From Marmoricola sp. Leaf446 (lineage in GTDB: Bacteria > Actinomycetota > Actinomycetes > Propionibacteriales > Nocardioidaceae), in the NCBI RefSeq assembly GCF_001424755.1, contig NZ_LMRF01000004.1, positions 140,557-204,556 on the forward strand: a stretch of DNA of 64,000 nucleotides, in the 5' to 3' direction. Both the position numbers and the translations under genes were made by a program. Shown piece by piece: positions 18,904 through 28,812 of the stretch (positions within the stretch are counted from its first letter, which is position 1; the number at the start of each line of letters is the position of its first letter). The notes under the pieces are model-generated. The model was not told where the DNA came from. It worked only from the letters and a program-made list of their open reading frames with translations, and did not search any database.

Positions 18904-19449
18904 TCAGTCGGAGAACGAGGTGTGCAGCCGGACCTGCTGCAACGTCACGGCGCCGTCGCCGAGCAGGTCGAGGGTGCGGTGCGCCCCGTCGGGTCCCCAG
19001 CCGGCCCCGGTCAGGAAGGCCCGCAGCGCGTCGTCGCGCGCCGGCAGCCAGGTCACGGCCCGCGTGAACCGGTCGGCCACCAGCGTGTCCGCGGCGGCCT
19101 GCAGCAGCCGGGAGCCGTGGCCGGCGCCGCGCACGTGGGGGTCGACGGTGAGGTCGGTCAGCTCGCCCGTCGCGACCGGGTCGCGGTCGGGGTCGGCCGT
19201 CGGCCCGGTCAGCACGAACCCGGTGACGGTGTTGCGCTCCAGCGCCACCAGGGTGCGCTGCCGGGCGTCGGCGGGCCGGGCCAGCGCCTCGCGCCACCCG
19301 GAGGCGAGTTGCTCGGGGTCGAGGGCGGCGAGCACCTCGGCGGGCAGCAGCTCGGCGTACGACGTCCGCCACGCGCGGACCTGGACGGCCGCGATCGCGG
19401 GGGCGTCGTCGGCCCAGGCGACACGGGCTGAGACGTCGGCACTGCTCAT
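18904..19449 (-). CDS. GNAT family N-acetyltransferase
   Basis: A 181-residue acetyl-CoA-dependent acyltransferase of unknown substrate. The acetyl-CoA loop region is LTDLTVDPHVRGAGHGSRLLQ (about residues 100-120), with the V-R-G-x-G-x-G-S pattern. The C-terminal beta-strand segment holds FLTGAGWGPDGAHRTLD, ahead of the tail. The ATG at 19449 is chosen because AGGA sits about 7 nt upstream; an upstream in-frame ATG would lie in the divergent thyA promoter. The two genes share a 34-bp divergent promoter region. Confidence 0.8.
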   Translation of the reverse strand: MSSADVSARVAWADDAPAIAAVQVRAWRTSYAELLPAEVLAALDPEQLASGWREALARPADARQRTLVALERNTVTGFVLTGPTADPDRDPVATGELTDLTVDPHVRGAGHGSRLLQAAADTLVADRFTRAVTWLPARDDALRAFLTGAGWGPDGAHRTLDLLGDGAVTLQQVRLHTSFSD

Positions 19450-19471
19450 CGGGCCATCCTGGCACCGACGG

Positions 19472-19477
19472 TAGATT
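19472..19477 (+). promoter_or_regulatory. -10 hexamer TAGATT of thyA (leaderless type)
   Basis: TAGATT ends 6 nt before the thyA ATG, with no ribosome binding site between. Confidence 0.5.
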
Positions 19478-19483
19478 GGCCCC

Positions 19484-20299
19484 ATGCAGGCCTACCTCGA
19501 CCTCCTCCGCCACGTGCTGGAGGACGGCGTCGAGAAGTCCGACCGCACCGGCACGGGCACCCGCAGCGTCTTCGGCCACCACCTGCGCTTCGACCTGACC
19601 GCCGGCTTCCCGCTGGTCACCACCAAGAAGGTCCACACCCGCTCGGTGTTCGGCGAGCTGCTGTGGTTCCTGCGTGGCGACACCAACGTGAAGTGGCTGC
19701 AGGACCGCGGCATCTCGATCTGGGACGAGTGGGCCGACGCCGACGGCGACCTGGGCCCGGTCTACGGCTACCAGTGGCGCTCCTGGCCCACGCCCGACGG
19801 CCGCCACGTCGACCAGGTCGCGCAGGTGGTCGAGCAGCTGCGCCGCGACCCCGACTCCCGCCGCCACCTGGTCTCGGCGTGGAACGTCGCCGACATCCCA
19901 GCCATGGCGCTGGCGCCGTGCCACGCGCTGTTCCAGTTCTACGTCGCCCCGCCCCGCGAGCCCGGGGAACGGGGACGGCTGTCGTGCCAGCTCTACCAGC
20001 GCTCGGCCGACGTCTTCCTCGGCGTGCCGTTCAACATCGCCTCCTACGCGCTGCTGACCCACATGGTGGCCCAGGTCGTCGACCTCGAGGTCGGCGACTT
20101 CGTGCACACCTTCGGCGACGCCCACCTCTACCTCAACCACCTCGAGCAGGCCGAGCTCCAGCTCACCCGCGAGCCCCGACCGCTGCCCACGCTCCACCTC
20201 GACCCGGCCGTGCGCGAGCTCGACGCCTTCGACCTCGAGCACGTCCGGCTCGAGGGCTACGACCCCCACCCGGGCATCCGCGCCCCCATCGCGGTCTAG
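19484..20299 (+). CDS. thyA: Thymidylate synthase
   Basis: A 271-residue ThyA that methylates dUMP to dTMP, using methylene-tetrahydrofolate and producing dihydrofolate. The catalytic cysteine is Cys146 in [13 protein letters not shown], the same position as in E. coli. Other family blocks are [25 protein letters not shown] and [12 protein letters not shown]. Dihydrofolate reductase follows after 14 bp, so product and recycling enzyme are co-transcribed. Many actinobacteria carry ThyX, some alongside ThyA; none is seen here. Confidence 0.97.
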   Translation: MQAYLDLLRHVLEDGVEKSDRTGTGTRSVFGHHLRFDLTAGFPLVTTKKVHTRSVFGELLWFLRGDTNVKWLQDRGISIWDEWADADGDLGPVYGYQWRSWPTPDGRHVDQVAQVVEQLRRDPDSRRHLVSAWNVADIPAMALAPCHALFQFYVAPPREPGERGRLSCQLYQRSADVFLGVPFNIASYALLTHMVAQVVDLEVGDFVHTFGDAHLYLNHLEQAELQLTREPRPLPTLHLDPAVRELDAFDLEHVRLEGYDPHPGIRAPIAV

Positions 20300-20313
20300 C
20301 GCGTGAGCGGCCG

Positions 20314-20796
20314 ATGACGCGGGTCGTGCTCGTGGCGGCGCGCGCCCGCAACGGCGTGATCGGGGCCACGGGCGGCATCCCCTGGCGGATCCCGGCCGAC
20401 TTCGCCCACTTCAAGCGCACCACCGTGGGCCACCCGCTGGTGCTCGGCCGCGCCACCTTCGAGGGCATCGGGCGCCCCCTGCCCGACCGGCAGAGCATCG
20501 TGGTGACCAGCGACCGGGCCTGGGCCCACGAGGGCGTGCTGGTCGCGCGGTCCTTCGAGGAGGCGCTCGAGGTGGGTGCCGGCCTCGACGAGGTGGTCAA
20601 CGTCGGCGGCGGCGGCCGGCTGTACGCCGAGGCGATCCGGTTCGCGACCGAGCAGGTCCTCACCGAGGTCGACCTCGCCCCGGAGGGCGACACCCACTAC
20701 CCCGACTTCGACGAGGCCGACTGGGTCGAGACCCGTCGGGAGGAGCACCTCGACGATGACCCGGCGTGGACCATCCGGTGGCTCGCCCTGTGGTGA
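20314..20796 (+). CDS. folA: Dihydrofolate reductase
   Basis: A 160-residue enzyme that reduces dihydrofolate made by ThyA back to tetrahydrofolate with NADPH. Visible motifs are ARARNGVIGATGGIPWRIPAD (substrate site), GHPLVLGRATFEGIGRPLPDR and VNVGGGGRLYAEAI. Length is normal. The ATG follows a GAGCGG ribosome site 5 nt upstream. It forms an operon with thyA and ends at a bidirectional terminator. Confidence 0.95.
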   Translation: MTRVVLVAARARNGVIGATGGIPWRIPADFAHFKRTTVGHPLVLGRATFEGIGRPLPDRQSIVVTSDRAWAHEGVLVARSFEEALEVGAGLDEVVNVGGGGRLYAEAIRFATEQVLTEVDLAPEGDTHYPDFDEADWVETRREEHLDDDPAWTIRWLALW

Positions 20797-20833
20797 GGCG
20801 CCGGACCTGCGCGGGCCGGGACCTCCATCACCT

Positions 20834-20853
20834 CGAGCTCCTGGGGGAGCTCG
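20834..20853. terminator. Bidirectional terminator between folA and the TM2 gene
   Basis: CGAGCTCC/GGAGCTCG perfect 8-bp stem with a TGGG loop in a 64-bp gap between convergent genes. Confidence 0.7.
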
Positions 20854-20860
20854 GGAGCCG

Positions 20861-21340
20861 CTAGGCCAGGGGGCGCCCGTCGGCGTCCGGGACCTTGCGC
20901 AGCAGGATCAGGATGAAGTCGATCAGCGACCAGATGCCGCAGCCGCCGAGCGTCAGCAGCTTGAGGATGCCGAGGCCGGTCTGACCGAGGTAGAACCGGT
21001 CGACGCCGAAGCCGCCGAGGAAGGCCGAGAGCAGGGTGGCGGTGAGCCACTCGCGGTGGCTGAACAGTCCCGGCAGCTGCTTGGCCGGGAACCAGCCGCC
21101 CTGGTGGGACTCGCGCAGCGTCGCGTCGCCCTTGAGCTGGCCCGCCAGTGCCATCTGCTGCAGCTGCTGGAAGCCGTAGGGGCCGTACTCCTGGCCGAGG
21201 TGGGCCAGCATGAAGCTGCCCTGCGCCGGCGCGGGGACCCCCGCCTGGCCGTAGCCCTGGTCGTAGCCGCCCTGGCCGCCTCCCTGGCCGCCTGCGGCGT
21301 AGGGGTCGTACGACGGGTCGGGCTGGTCGCTCTGCGTCAT
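20861..21340 (-). CDS. GYF_2 and TM2 domain membrane protein
   Basis: A 159-residue membrane protein of unknown role. A Gly/Gln/Tyr-rich disordered head (about 1-40, with [15 protein letters not shown]) is followed by a GYF_2-like domain (about 43-98, with [15 protein letters not shown] and [13 protein letters not shown]). The TM2 domain is two membrane helices around the [20 protein letters not shown] turn. TM2 proteins are widespread and poorly understood; GYF domains bind proline-rich peptides. The ATG at 21340 is preferred over one 3 codons upstream. It diverges from dapA across 77 bp. Confidence 0.8.
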   Translation of the reverse strand: MTQSDQPDPSYDPYAAGGQGGGQGGYDQGYGQAGVPAPAQGSFMLAHLGQEYGPYGFQQLQQMALAGQLKGDATLRESHQGGWFPAKQLPGLFSHREWLTATLLSAFLGGFGVDRFYLGQTGLGILKLLTLGGCGIWSLIDFILILLRKVPDADGRPLA

Positions 21341-21404
21341 GCGGCACAAGATACTCAGCCGGGGCCGTCGTGCGCCTGCGACTCGCGACGGTCCGTGTCC
21401 CGGA

Positions 21405-21410
21405 TAACCT
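21405..21410 (+). promoter_or_regulatory. -10 hexamer TAACCT of dapA (leaderless type)
   Basis: TAACCT (within GATAACCT) ends 7 nt before the dapA ATG. Confidence 0.5.
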
Positions 21411-21417
21411 AGGCCCC

Positions 21418-22308
21418 ATGAGCCTGCCTGCCGCGCCCTTCGGCCGCGTGCTGACCGCGATGGTCACGCCCTTCACCGCCGACGGCGCGGTCGACCTCGA
21501 CGGCGTCGCCGCGGTGGCCTCGTACCTGCTCGACCACGGCAACGACGGCGTCGTGGTCAGCGGCACGACCGGGGAGTCGCCCACCACCACCGTGCCCGAG
21601 GACACCGAGATCCTGCGGGCCGTCAAGGACGCGGTGGGCGATCGTGGCACCGTCGTGGCCGGGGTCGGCACCAACGCCACCGCCCACTCCGTGGAGCTGG
21701 CGGTGCAGGCCGAGAAGGTCGGCGTGGACGCCGTGCTGTTGGTGGCGCCCTACTACAACAAGCCCGGCCCGGCCGGGATGCTCCACCACTTCACCGAGGT
21801 GGCCCGGGCCACCAGCCTCCCGGTGATGCTCTACGACGTGCCCGGCCGCACCGGCCAGGCGATCGCGCCCTCGACCTACGAGGCCGCCCGCCGGCTCGAC
21901 AACGTCACCTCGGTCAAGAGCGCGACGGGCAACCCGCTCGACGCGGTCGCGCTGCGCCAGCTCGGCTACGACGTCTACGCCGGCGACGACAGCCTGCTGC
22001 TGGGCTACCTCGCCCACGGCGCCTGCGGCATCGTCTCGGTGGCCGGCCACGTGGTCGGCGAGCAGCTGCGCCGCGTGGTGGAGCAGTTCGGCTCCGACCC
22101 GGCGGCCGCCCTCGACACGTTCACCACGCTGCTGCCGGTGTTCGACGCCGTCATGGGCGTGCCCAACTACGGCGCGACTACCGCCAAGGCGGCCCTCGAG
22201 CTGCTCGGCGTCCTCGACGGACGCCACGTGCGGGGCCCCCTGGTGCCGCTCGACGACGACGAGGTCGCGGCCCTGCGGGCCGTGATCCAGAAGGCAGGAC
22301 TCCTGTGA
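21418..22308 (+). CDS. dapA: 4-hydroxy-tetrahydrodipicolinate synthase
   Basis: A 296-residue class I aldolase-fold enzyme that condenses pyruvate with aspartate semialdehyde, committing carbon to lysine and diaminopimelate. Motifs are [13 protein letters not shown], the YNKPG turn and the tyrosine in [10 protein letters not shown]. The Schiff-base lysine is in TSVKSATGN (about residue 164), followed by [18 protein letters not shown]. The ATG at 21418 is chosen by homology and the -10 spacing. The stop overlaps the GTG of rnj, as in other actinobacterial dapA-rnj pairs. Confidence 0.96.
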   Translation: MSLPAAPFGRVLTAMVTPFTADGAVDLDGVAAVASYLLDHGNDGVVVSGTTGESPTTTVPEDTEILRAVKDAVGDRGTVVAGVGTNATAHSVELAVQAEKVGVDAVLLVAPYYNKPGPAGMLHHFTEVARATSLPVMLYDVPGRTGQAIAPSTYEAARRLDNVTSVKSATGNPLDAVALRQLGYDVYAGDDSLLLGYLAHGACGIVSVAGHVVGEQLRRVVEQFGSDPAAALDTFTTLLPVFDAVMGVPNYGATTAKAALELLGVLDGRHVRGPLVPLDDDEVAALRAVIQKAGLL

Positions 22309-23996
22309 GCCACCCCCATCCCGAGCTCTCCGCTCCGCCGCCGCTGCCGAAGGGCGGGCTGCGCGTGGTCCCCCTCGGCGGGCTCGGCGAGGTCGGTCGC
22401 AACATGACCGTCTTCGAGTACGACGGCCGGCTGCTGATCGTCGACTGCGGCGTGCTCTTCCCCGAGGAGAACCACCCCGGCGTCGACCTGATCCTCCCCG
22501 ACTTCGACTACATCCGGGACCGGCTCGACACCGTCGAGGCGCTGGTGCTCACCCACGGCCACGAGGACCACATCGGCGCCGTGCCCTACCTGCTGCGCGA
22601 GCGCGAGGACATCCCGCTGGTCGGGTCCAACCTGACCCTGGCCCTGCTGGGCTCCAAGCTGCGCGAGCACCGGCTGCGCAACACCGTCAAGGCGATCGTG
22701 GCCGAGGGCGAGACGATCAGCTTCGGGCCGTTCGAGCTCGAGTTCGTCGCGGTCAACCACTCCATCCCCGATGCGCTCGCCGTGGCGATCCGCACCCCGG
22801 CCGGCATGGTGCTGCACACCGGCGACTTCAAGATGGACCAGCTGCCGCTCGACGGCCGGATCACCGACCTGCGCGCCTTCGCCCGGCTGGGGGAGGAGGG
22901 CGTCGACCTGTTCCTCACCGACTCCACCAACGCCGAGGTCCCCGGCTTCACCACCACCGAGTCCGACATCGCCCCGGTGCTCGACGGCGTCTTCCGCACC
23001 AGCAGGCAGCGCATCATCGTGGCCTGCTTCGCCTCCCACGTGCATCGCGTGCAGCAGGTGATGGACGCCGCCGCCGCCCACGGCCGCAAGGTGGCCTACG
23101 TCGGCCGCTCGATGGTCCGCAACATGGGGATCGCCCGCGACATGGGCTACCTCACCGTCCCGCCCGACCTGCTGGTCGACGCCAAGGCGCTCGCCGACAT
23201 GCCGCCGGAGAAGGTCGTGCTGATCTCGACCGGCTCCCAGGGCGAGCCGCTGTCGGCGCTGAGCCGCATCGCCCAGAACAGCCACCACTTCGTGCACCTC
23301 GAGCAGGGCGACACGGTCGTGCTGGCCTCCTCGCTGATCCCGGGCAACGAGAACGCCGTCTACCGCGTCATCAACGGCCTCGCCCGCGGCGGCGCCCACG
23401 TGGTCCACAAGGGCAACGCGCTGGTCCACGTCAGCGGCCACGCCAGTGCCGGCGAGCTGCTCTACTGCTACAACATCGTCAAGCCCCGCAACGTGCTCCC
23501 GGTCCACGGCGAGATCCGGCACATGCTGGCCAACGCCGCCCTGGCCCGCCGCACGGGCGTGCCGGCCGACCGGGTCGTGATCGCCGAGGACGGCGTCGTG
23601 GTCGACCTCGTCGACGGACGGGCCAAGGTGACCGGCAAGGTCGACTGCGGCTACGTCTTCGTCGACGGCAGCTCGGTGGGCGACATCACCGAGAGCGACC
23701 TCAAGGACCGCCGCATCCTCGGCGACGAGGGGTTCATCTCGGTGATCGTCGTGGTCGACTCCCAGACCGGCAAGGTCGTCAGCGGGCCCGAGATCCACGC
23801 CCGCGGCTTCGCCGAGGACGACGCCACCTTCGCCTCGATCACGGGCCCGATCGTCGACGCCATCGACCGGGCGGTCTCCGAGGGCACGACCGACACCTAC
23901 CAGCTGCAGCAGACCATCCGTCGTGTGGTGGGCCGCTGGGTCAGCGGCACCCACCGCCGCCGGCCGATGATCGTCCCGGTCGTGCTCGAGGCCTGA
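22305..23996 (+). CDS. rnj: Ribonuclease J
   Basis: A 563-residue metallo-beta-lactamase/beta-CASP ribonuclease with endo- and 5'-3' exonuclease activity. Metal ligands are in LTHGHEDHIGA (His84, His86, Asp88, His89), and the beta-CASP segments TNAEVPGFTTTESD and ISTGSQGEPLSALSRIA follow. PVHGEIRHM carries another metal-binding histidine. The C-terminal domain completes the family length. It is translationally coupled to dapA. With PNPase at 12.5 kb, it is the second major RNA decay enzyme in the window. Confidence 0.95.
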   Translation: MSHPHPELSAPPPLPKGGLRVVPLGGLGEVGRNMTVFEYDGRLLIVDCGVLFPEENHPGVDLILPDFDYIRDRLDTVEALVLTHGHEDHIGAVPYLLREREDIPLVGSNLTLALLGSKLREHRLRNTVKAIVAEGETISFGPFELEFVAVNHSIPDALAVAIRTPAGMVLHTGDFKMDQLPLDGRITDLRAFARLGEEGVDLFLTDSTNAEVPGFTTTESDIAPVLDGVFRTSRQRIIVACFASHVHRVQQVMDAAAAHGRKVAYVGRSMVRNMGIARDMGYLTVPPDLLVDAKALADMPPEKVVLISTGSQGEPLSALSRIAQNSHHFVHLEQGDTVVLASSLIPGNENAVYRVINGLARGGAHVVHKGNALVHVSGHASAGELLYCYNIVKPRNVLPVHGEIRHMLANAALARRTGVPADRVVIAEDGVVVDLVDGRAKVTGKVDCGYVFVDGSSVGDITESDLKDRRILGDEGFISVIVVVDSQTGKVVSGPEIHARGFAEDDATFASITGPIVDAIDRAVSEGTTDTYQLQQTIRRVVGRWVSGTHRRRPMIVPVVLEA

Positions 23997-24002
23997 CCGG
24001 GG

Positions 24003-24035
24003 CGCGCGGCGGTCCCCTCCGGGGGCCGACGCGCG
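24003..24035 (+). terminator. Terminator after rnj
   Basis: CGCGCG-CGG-CCCC pairs with GGGG-CCG-CGCGCG around a 3-nt loop with two mismatched or wobble positions, starting 7 nt after the rnj stop. Confidence 0.7.
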
Positions 24036-24195
24036 GTGGACCTGCAGGAATGGTGCCCCGAGGCCATGTGCGAGCGGGGTCGTGAGGCGTACCGTCGGGT
24101 GGTGCGATCGGCAGTCAAACCGGACAATGCCACCTAGACTGCTGCCACAGGTCGCCGTCGTCCTGCCACCGAGACCGGTCAGGGGAAACCACCCG

Positions 24196-26124
24196 ATGCA
24201 CCTCACAGAGTCTCCTCGGGCCGAGGGGATCCGTCGTCTGTACGAGCTGATGCTGCGCGTCAACAGCTCGACGGACCTCTCCGAGGTGCTCGACGAGATC
24301 GCCCGCGGGGTGGTCGAGGTCCTCGGCTACGGCATCGCGGCCATCGCGCGGCTCGAGGGCGAGACGTTCGTGATGACCACCGTCGCGGGCCCGGTCGAGG
24401 TCCAGGAGCAGATCATCGGGCGGCGTACGCCGGTGGCCTCGATCTTCAACGAGTTCGCCCAGGCCGACGAGTGGGGCGTGCTGCGCTTCGTGCCGCACGA
24501 CCGGATGCCCGACGCCCTCGAGGAGTCCGCCTGGGTGCCGGAGTTCGAGCCCGACGCCCGCCCCGACGCGTGGCACCCGCTCGACGCCCTCTACGCGCCG
24601 CTCTACTCCGCCACCGGCCAGCTGCTGGGCAACATGTCGGTCGACCTGCCGCCGGGCAACCGCATCCCCAACCGCGAGGAGCGCGAGCTGCTCGAGATGT
24701 TCGTGGTGCAGGCGGGCCTGGCGATGTACAACGCCCAGCAGCGCGAGCGGCTCAGCGACCAGGTGCGGATGGGGGAGATGCTGCGCGCGGTCTCCTCGGC
24801 CGGGCAGCTGGCCGAGCTCGACGTCTCGCTGCGCGAGGCCGCCCAGGCGGTGGCCCGCGGGCTGCGCACCGAGCACCTGTGGATCCGCTGCTTCCCCAAC
24901 GGCGACCTCGGCCAGCTCGAGCAGTCCGCGGCGTACCCGCCCGACGAGCGCGAGCAGGCCGCCGACCTGGTGCAGGTCAAGGCCCAGCTGGCCTCGCGGG
25001 CCGCCCGGTTGGGCCGCCCCGTCGTGGTCACCGCGCGGACGTCGTACGAGCTGGCCACGCACCTGGACCCCGAGCAGCAGCAGCACGTGCTGGGGCTGCT
25101 CGAGGACAACCCCGACAAGAGCCTGATGTTCGCGCCGGTCGGGCTGGGCCGCGAGCTGCTCGGCTACGTGCTGCTCGCGCGCGACGACGGCGCCCCCTGG
25201 AGCGACGACGAGCAGGACGCCGTGATGGAGGTCGGGCGCACCCTGGGGCGGGTCGTGCTCAACGCCCGGCTCTACGACCGCGAGCGCCACCTGGTGGGCG
25301 AGCTGCAGGAGCTCGACCGCTACAAGGGCGAGCTGATCGCCACGATCTCCCACGAGCTGAAGACGCCGCTGACCTCGATCATCGGCCACATCGAGCTGCT
25401 CGAGGACCTCGACACCGGGATCTCCTCGGTCGACGCCATCTCCCGCAACGCCGACCGGCTCAACCGGCTGGTGCAGAACCTCCTCAACTACTCCCAGGTC
25501 CAGGACAAGCGCGAGCGGGTGCGGGTGCCGGTCGACCTGCGGACGCTGGCCGCCCAGAGCATCGACCTGATGGCGATGCCCGCCGAGCAGGGCTCGGTGG
25601 CGATCGCGGTCTCGGTGCCCGAGACCGAGGTGCTGGTCACCTGCGACCCCGACGAGCTGGGCAAGGTGGTGGACAACCTGGTCAGCAACGCCGTGAAGTA
25701 CACCCTGCCCGGGGGCTCGGTCGAGGTCTCGGTCGGCCAGGACGGGCCGCTGGCCTTCGTCGAGGTGGTCGACACCGGGCTCGGCATCTCGGCCGCCGAC
25801 CAGGTGCAGCTGTTCTCGGCCTTCCACCGCTCGTCCAACCCCGAGGCGCTGTCGATCCCCGGCACCGGCCTGGGACTGGCGATCTCGCGCCGCATCGCGC
25901 AGATGCACGGCGGCGAGATCCTGGTCTCCTCCGAGCTCGGGCACGGCAGCAGCTTCCGGCTGCGCCTCCCGGTGCGGGACCCCGACGAGCAGCAGGAGGG
26001 GCAGCACGAGGGCGGCACCCCCGACCCCGTCCGGGGCGCCGGCGGGCCCGACCGGACCGTGGGGCTGCTCGGCCCCGACGCCCTGGCACACCCCGGGACC
26101 ACGGCGCGGTCGCAGGCCTCCTGA
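24196..26124 (+). CDS. GAF-domain sensor histidine kinase without an adjacent response regulator
   Basis: A 642-residue soluble histidine kinase; no membrane segment is visible. Two GAF-like sensor regions (about 20-180 and 210-375) precede the H-box ATISHELKTPLTSIIGH (about residue 395). The ATPase domain follows, with N box NLVSNAVKYT, G1 VDTGLGIS and G2 GTGLGLAISRRIAQMHGG. The tail is Asp/Gln/Gly-rich and disordered. The ATG at 24196 follows AGGGGAAACC; a TAGACT about 55 nt upstream may be its -10. It sits just before ftsK, where Streptomyces has the osaA/osaB osmotic-stress pair. Orthology with OsaA is only a guess because receiver and partner are missing. Confidence 0.88.
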   Translation: MHLTESPRAEGIRRLYELMLRVNSSTDLSEVLDEIARGVVEVLGYGIAAIARLEGETFVMTTVAGPVEVQEQIIGRRTPVASIFNEFAQADEWGVLRFVPHDRMPDALEESAWVPEFEPDARPDAWHPLDALYAPLYSATGQLLGNMSVDLPPGNRIPNREERELLEMFVVQAGLAMYNAQQRERLSDQVRMGEMLRAVSSAGQLAELDVSLREAAQAVARGLRTEHLWIRCFPNGDLGQLEQSAAYPPDEREQAADLVQVKAQLASRAARLGRPVVVTARTSYELATHLDPEQQQHVLGLLEDNPDKSLMFAPVGLGRELLGYVLLARDDGAPWSDDEQDAVMEVGRTLGRVVLNARLYDRERHLVGELQELDRYKGELIATISHELKTPLTSIIGHIELLEDLDTGISSVDAISRNADRLNRLVQNLLNYSQVQDKRERVRVPVDLRTLAAQSIDLMAMPAEQGSVAIAVSVPETEVLVTCDPDELGKVVDNLVSNAVKYTLPGGSVEVSVGQDGPLAFVEVVDTGLGISAADQVQLFSAFHRSSNPEALSIPGTGLGLAISRRIAQMHGGEILVSSELGHGSSFRLRLPVRDPDEQQEGQHEGGTPDPVRGAGGPDRTVGLLGPDALAHPGTTARSQAS

Positions 26125-26165
26125 CCGTCCGGCGTGTGACGCGCGGGACGGGAGTGGTGCGCCGG

Positions 26166-26171
26166 TACATT
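26166..26171 (+). promoter_or_regulatory. -10 hexamer TACATT of ftsK (leaderless type)
   Basis: TACATT ends 7 nt before the ftsK ATG. Confidence 0.5.
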
Positions 26172-26178
26172 CGCGACC

Positions 26179-28812
26179 ATGGCGACCCGTACGTCTTCCC
26201 CGCCGGGGTCGCGCAGCTCCACCTCCTCTGCCCGCAAGACCGGCAGCAAGGGGGCGGGCACGCGCACCCGGTCGTCGGGAAGCAGCACCCGCAAGGCCCC
26301 TGCCCGTGGCAAGGGGCCGGCCAAGGGCCGTGGCGGGGCGTCCCGCCCGGCCCCGCGGGCGGTGCGCAACGGCACCGGTCCGGTCGCCCGCGTCTTCCTG
26401 GCCCTCGCCCGCGTCCTCGTCACCGCCTGGCTGGGCCTGGCCCACGCCGTCGGCGGGGCCGTGCGCAGCCTGGGTCACTCCGCCGGTGAGCTGGAGCCCG
26501 AGCACCGCCGTGACGGCGCCGGGCTCTTCCTGCTCGGCACCGCCCTGGTCGTCGCCGCCGCCGTGTGGTGGCAGCTCCCCGGCGGCATCGGCGACTTCAC
26601 CCGCGCGGTGGTCGCCGGCTCCGTGGGCCTGCTCGCGTGGTTCGTGCCGCTCCTGCTCGCCGTGGTCGCCTGGCGCAACCTGCGCGACCCCGAGCGCAAC
26701 GGACCCGCCGGCCGGCAGGTGATCGGCTGGGGCGCGCTGCTGTTCGGCGTGCTCGGCATCGTCCACATCGCCAACGGGTCCCCGGCCCCCGAGCTCGGCG
26801 ACACCCGTCCGCTGCAGCAGGCCGGCGGCGCCATCGGCTTCGTGGTCTCCAAGCTGCTGCTCGACCTGCTGCAGTCGGTCTACGTCGTGGTGCCGCTGCT
26901 GACCCTGGTGGCGCTGTTCGGGCTGCTCGTGGTCACCGCGACGCCCGTCTACCAGATCCCGGCGCGGTTCCGGGAGCTCGGCGAGCGGATCATGGGCACC
27001 CACCCCGACCAGCTCGACGACGACCGGGCCGAGGGCGCCCCACGCGGTCGCCGCGGCCGGGTCGACGACGAGATCGACCCCGAGATGGGCGACCCGGCGT
27101 ACGACTCCCCGGTGCTGGAGGAGCGCGAGGTCAAGCGCCGCGGCCGCCGTCGTCCCGACAGGGACCCCGAGATCGACCTCGACCTCACCGACGGTGCCGA
27201 CGGGGCCGACGCGTCCGAGCGCGGGACGTCCGCTGCGGCCGACCCCGCCGACCCCGCTGAGGCCGTCTCGGCCAGGGAGGCGCTCGAGCCGCCGCCGCAC
27301 ACCCCGCTGCCCGCGCGGGTCGAGCAGCTCGCGCTCTCCGGCGACGTCACCTACTCGCTGCCCGACAGCGAGGTGCTCAAGCCCGGCTCGGTGCACAAGG
27401 CCCGCTCGAAGGCCTCCGACGCCGTCGTCGACCGGCTGACCCAGGTGATGGAGGAGTTCGACATCGACGCGCAGGTCACGGGCTACACCCGTGGCCCGAC
27501 GGTGACGCGCTACATCGTCGAGCTCGGCCCGGCCGTCAAGGTCGAGAAGATCACCGGCATCGCCAAGAACATCTCCTACGCCGTGGCCTCGGCCGACGTC
27601 CGGATCCTCAGCCCGATCCCGGGCAAGTCCGCCGTCGGCATCGAGATCCCCAACAGCGACAAGGAGGTCGTCTCCCTCGGCGACGTCCTGCGCAGCCAGA
27701 TCGCCCGCAACGACCACCACCCGATGGTCTGCGGCCTCGGCAAGGACGTCGAGGGCGGCTTCGTGGTCGCCAACCTGGCCAAGATGCCCCACCTGCTGGT
27801 GGCCGGCGCGACCGGCTCGGGCAAGTCGTCGTTCATCAACTCGATGATCACCTCGCTGCTGATGCGCTCCACGCCCGACGAGGTCCGCATGATCATGGTC
27901 GACCCCAAGCGGGTCGAGCTCAACGCCTACGAGGGCATCCCGCACCTGATCACCCCGATCATCACCAACCCCAAGAAGGCCGCCGAGGCCCTGCAGTGGG
28001 TGGTGCGCGAGATGGACCTGCGCTACGACGACCTCGCCAACTTCGGCTTCCGGCACGTCGACGACTTCAACAAGGCGGTCCGCGCCGGCAAGGTGCAGGT
28101 GCCGCCCGGCAGCGAGCGGGTGCTCGCGCCGTACCCCTACCTGTGCGTGATCGTCGACGAGCTCGCCGACCTGATGATGGTCGCCCCGCGCGACGTCGAG
28201 GACGCGATCGTGCGCATCACCCAGCTCGCCCGTGCCGCGGGCATCCACCTGGTGCTCGCCACCCAGCGGCCCTCGGTCGACGTGGTCACCGGCCTGATCA
28301 AGGCCAACGTGCCCTCGCGGCTGGCCTTCGCGACCAGCTCGCTGGCCGACAGCCGGGTCATCCTCGACCAGCCGGGCGCGGAGAAGCTGGTCGGCCAGGG
28401 CGACGGCCTCTTCCTGCCGATGGGCGCCTCCAAGCCGGTCCGGGTGCAGGGCTCGTGGGTCACCGAGGCCGAGATCGCCCAGGTGGTCGCGTCCTGCAAG
28501 CAGCAGCTCGAGCCGGCCTACCGCGAGGACGTCACCGCGCCGGCCGCCTCCAAGCGCGAGCTCGACGACGACATCGGCGACGACATGGAGCTCGTGGTGC
28601 AGGCCATCGAGCTCGTCGTGTCCACGCAGTTCGGCTCCACCTCGATGCTCCAGCGCAAGCTGCGGGTCGGCTTCGCCAAGGCGGGCCGGCTGATGGACAT
28701 CCTGGAGAGCCGCGGGGTCGTGGGTCCCAGCGAGGGCTCCAAGGCCCGTGACGTGCTGATCAAGCCCGACGACCTCGACGAGGTCATCGTCGCCATCCAG
28801 GGGGAGCAGTGA
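26179..28812 (+). CDS. ftsK: DNA translocase FtsK/SpoIIIE
   Basis: An 877-residue septal DNA pump that clears chromosome DNA from the closing septum. The N-terminus is basic and Ser/Lys-rich (1-80). Four membrane segments follow (about 90-260), then an acidic linker and the RecA-like motor with Walker A GATGSGKS (543-550). The Walker B-type strand is [14 protein letters not shown], and [21 protein letters not shown] comes after. The C-terminal gamma winged helix (about 790-877, [20 protein letters not shown]) would read polar KOPS-like sites. The stop overlaps the GTG of the RodZ-like gene, so the two are coupled. Confidence 0.95.
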   Translation: MATRTSSPPGSRSSTSSARKTGSKGAGTRTRSSGSSTRKAPARGKGPAKGRGGASRPAPRAVRNGTGPVARVFLALARVLVTAWLGLAHAVGGAVRSLGHSAGELEPEHRRDGAGLFLLGTALVVAAAVWWQLPGGIGDFTRAVVAGSVGLLAWFVPLLLAVVAWRNLRDPERNGPAGRQVIGWGALLFGVLGIVHIANGSPAPELGDTRPLQQAGGAIGFVVSKLLLDLLQSVYVVVPLLTLVALFGLLVVTATPVYQIPARFRELGERIMGTHPDQLDDDRAEGAPRGRRGRVDDEIDPEMGDPAYDSPVLEEREVKRRGRRRPDRDPEIDLDLTDGADGADASERGTSAAADPADPAEAVSAREALEPPPHTPLPARVEQLALSGDVTYSLPDSEVLKPGSVHKARSKASDAVVDRLTQVMEEFDIDAQVTGYTRGPTVTRYIVELGPAVKVEKITGIAKNISYAVASADVRILSPIPGKSAVGIEIPNSDKEVVSLGDVLRSQIARNDHHPMVCGLGKDVEGGFVVANLAKMPHLLVAGATGSGKSSFINSMITSLLMRSTPDEVRMIMVDPKRVELNAYEGIPHLITPIITNPKKAAEALQWVVREMDLRYDDLANFGFRHVDDFNKAVRAGKVQVPPGSERVLAPYPYLCVIVDELADLMMVAPRDVEDAIVRITQLARAAGIHLVLATQRPSVDVVTGLIKANVPSRLAFATSSLADSRVILDQPGAEKLVGQGDGLFLPMGASKPVRVQGSWVTEAEIAQVVASCKQQLEPAYREDVTAPAASKRELDDDIGDDMELVVQAIELVVSTQFGSTSMLQRKLRVGFAKAGRLMDILESRGVVGPSEGSKARDVLIKPDDLDEVIVAIQGEQ

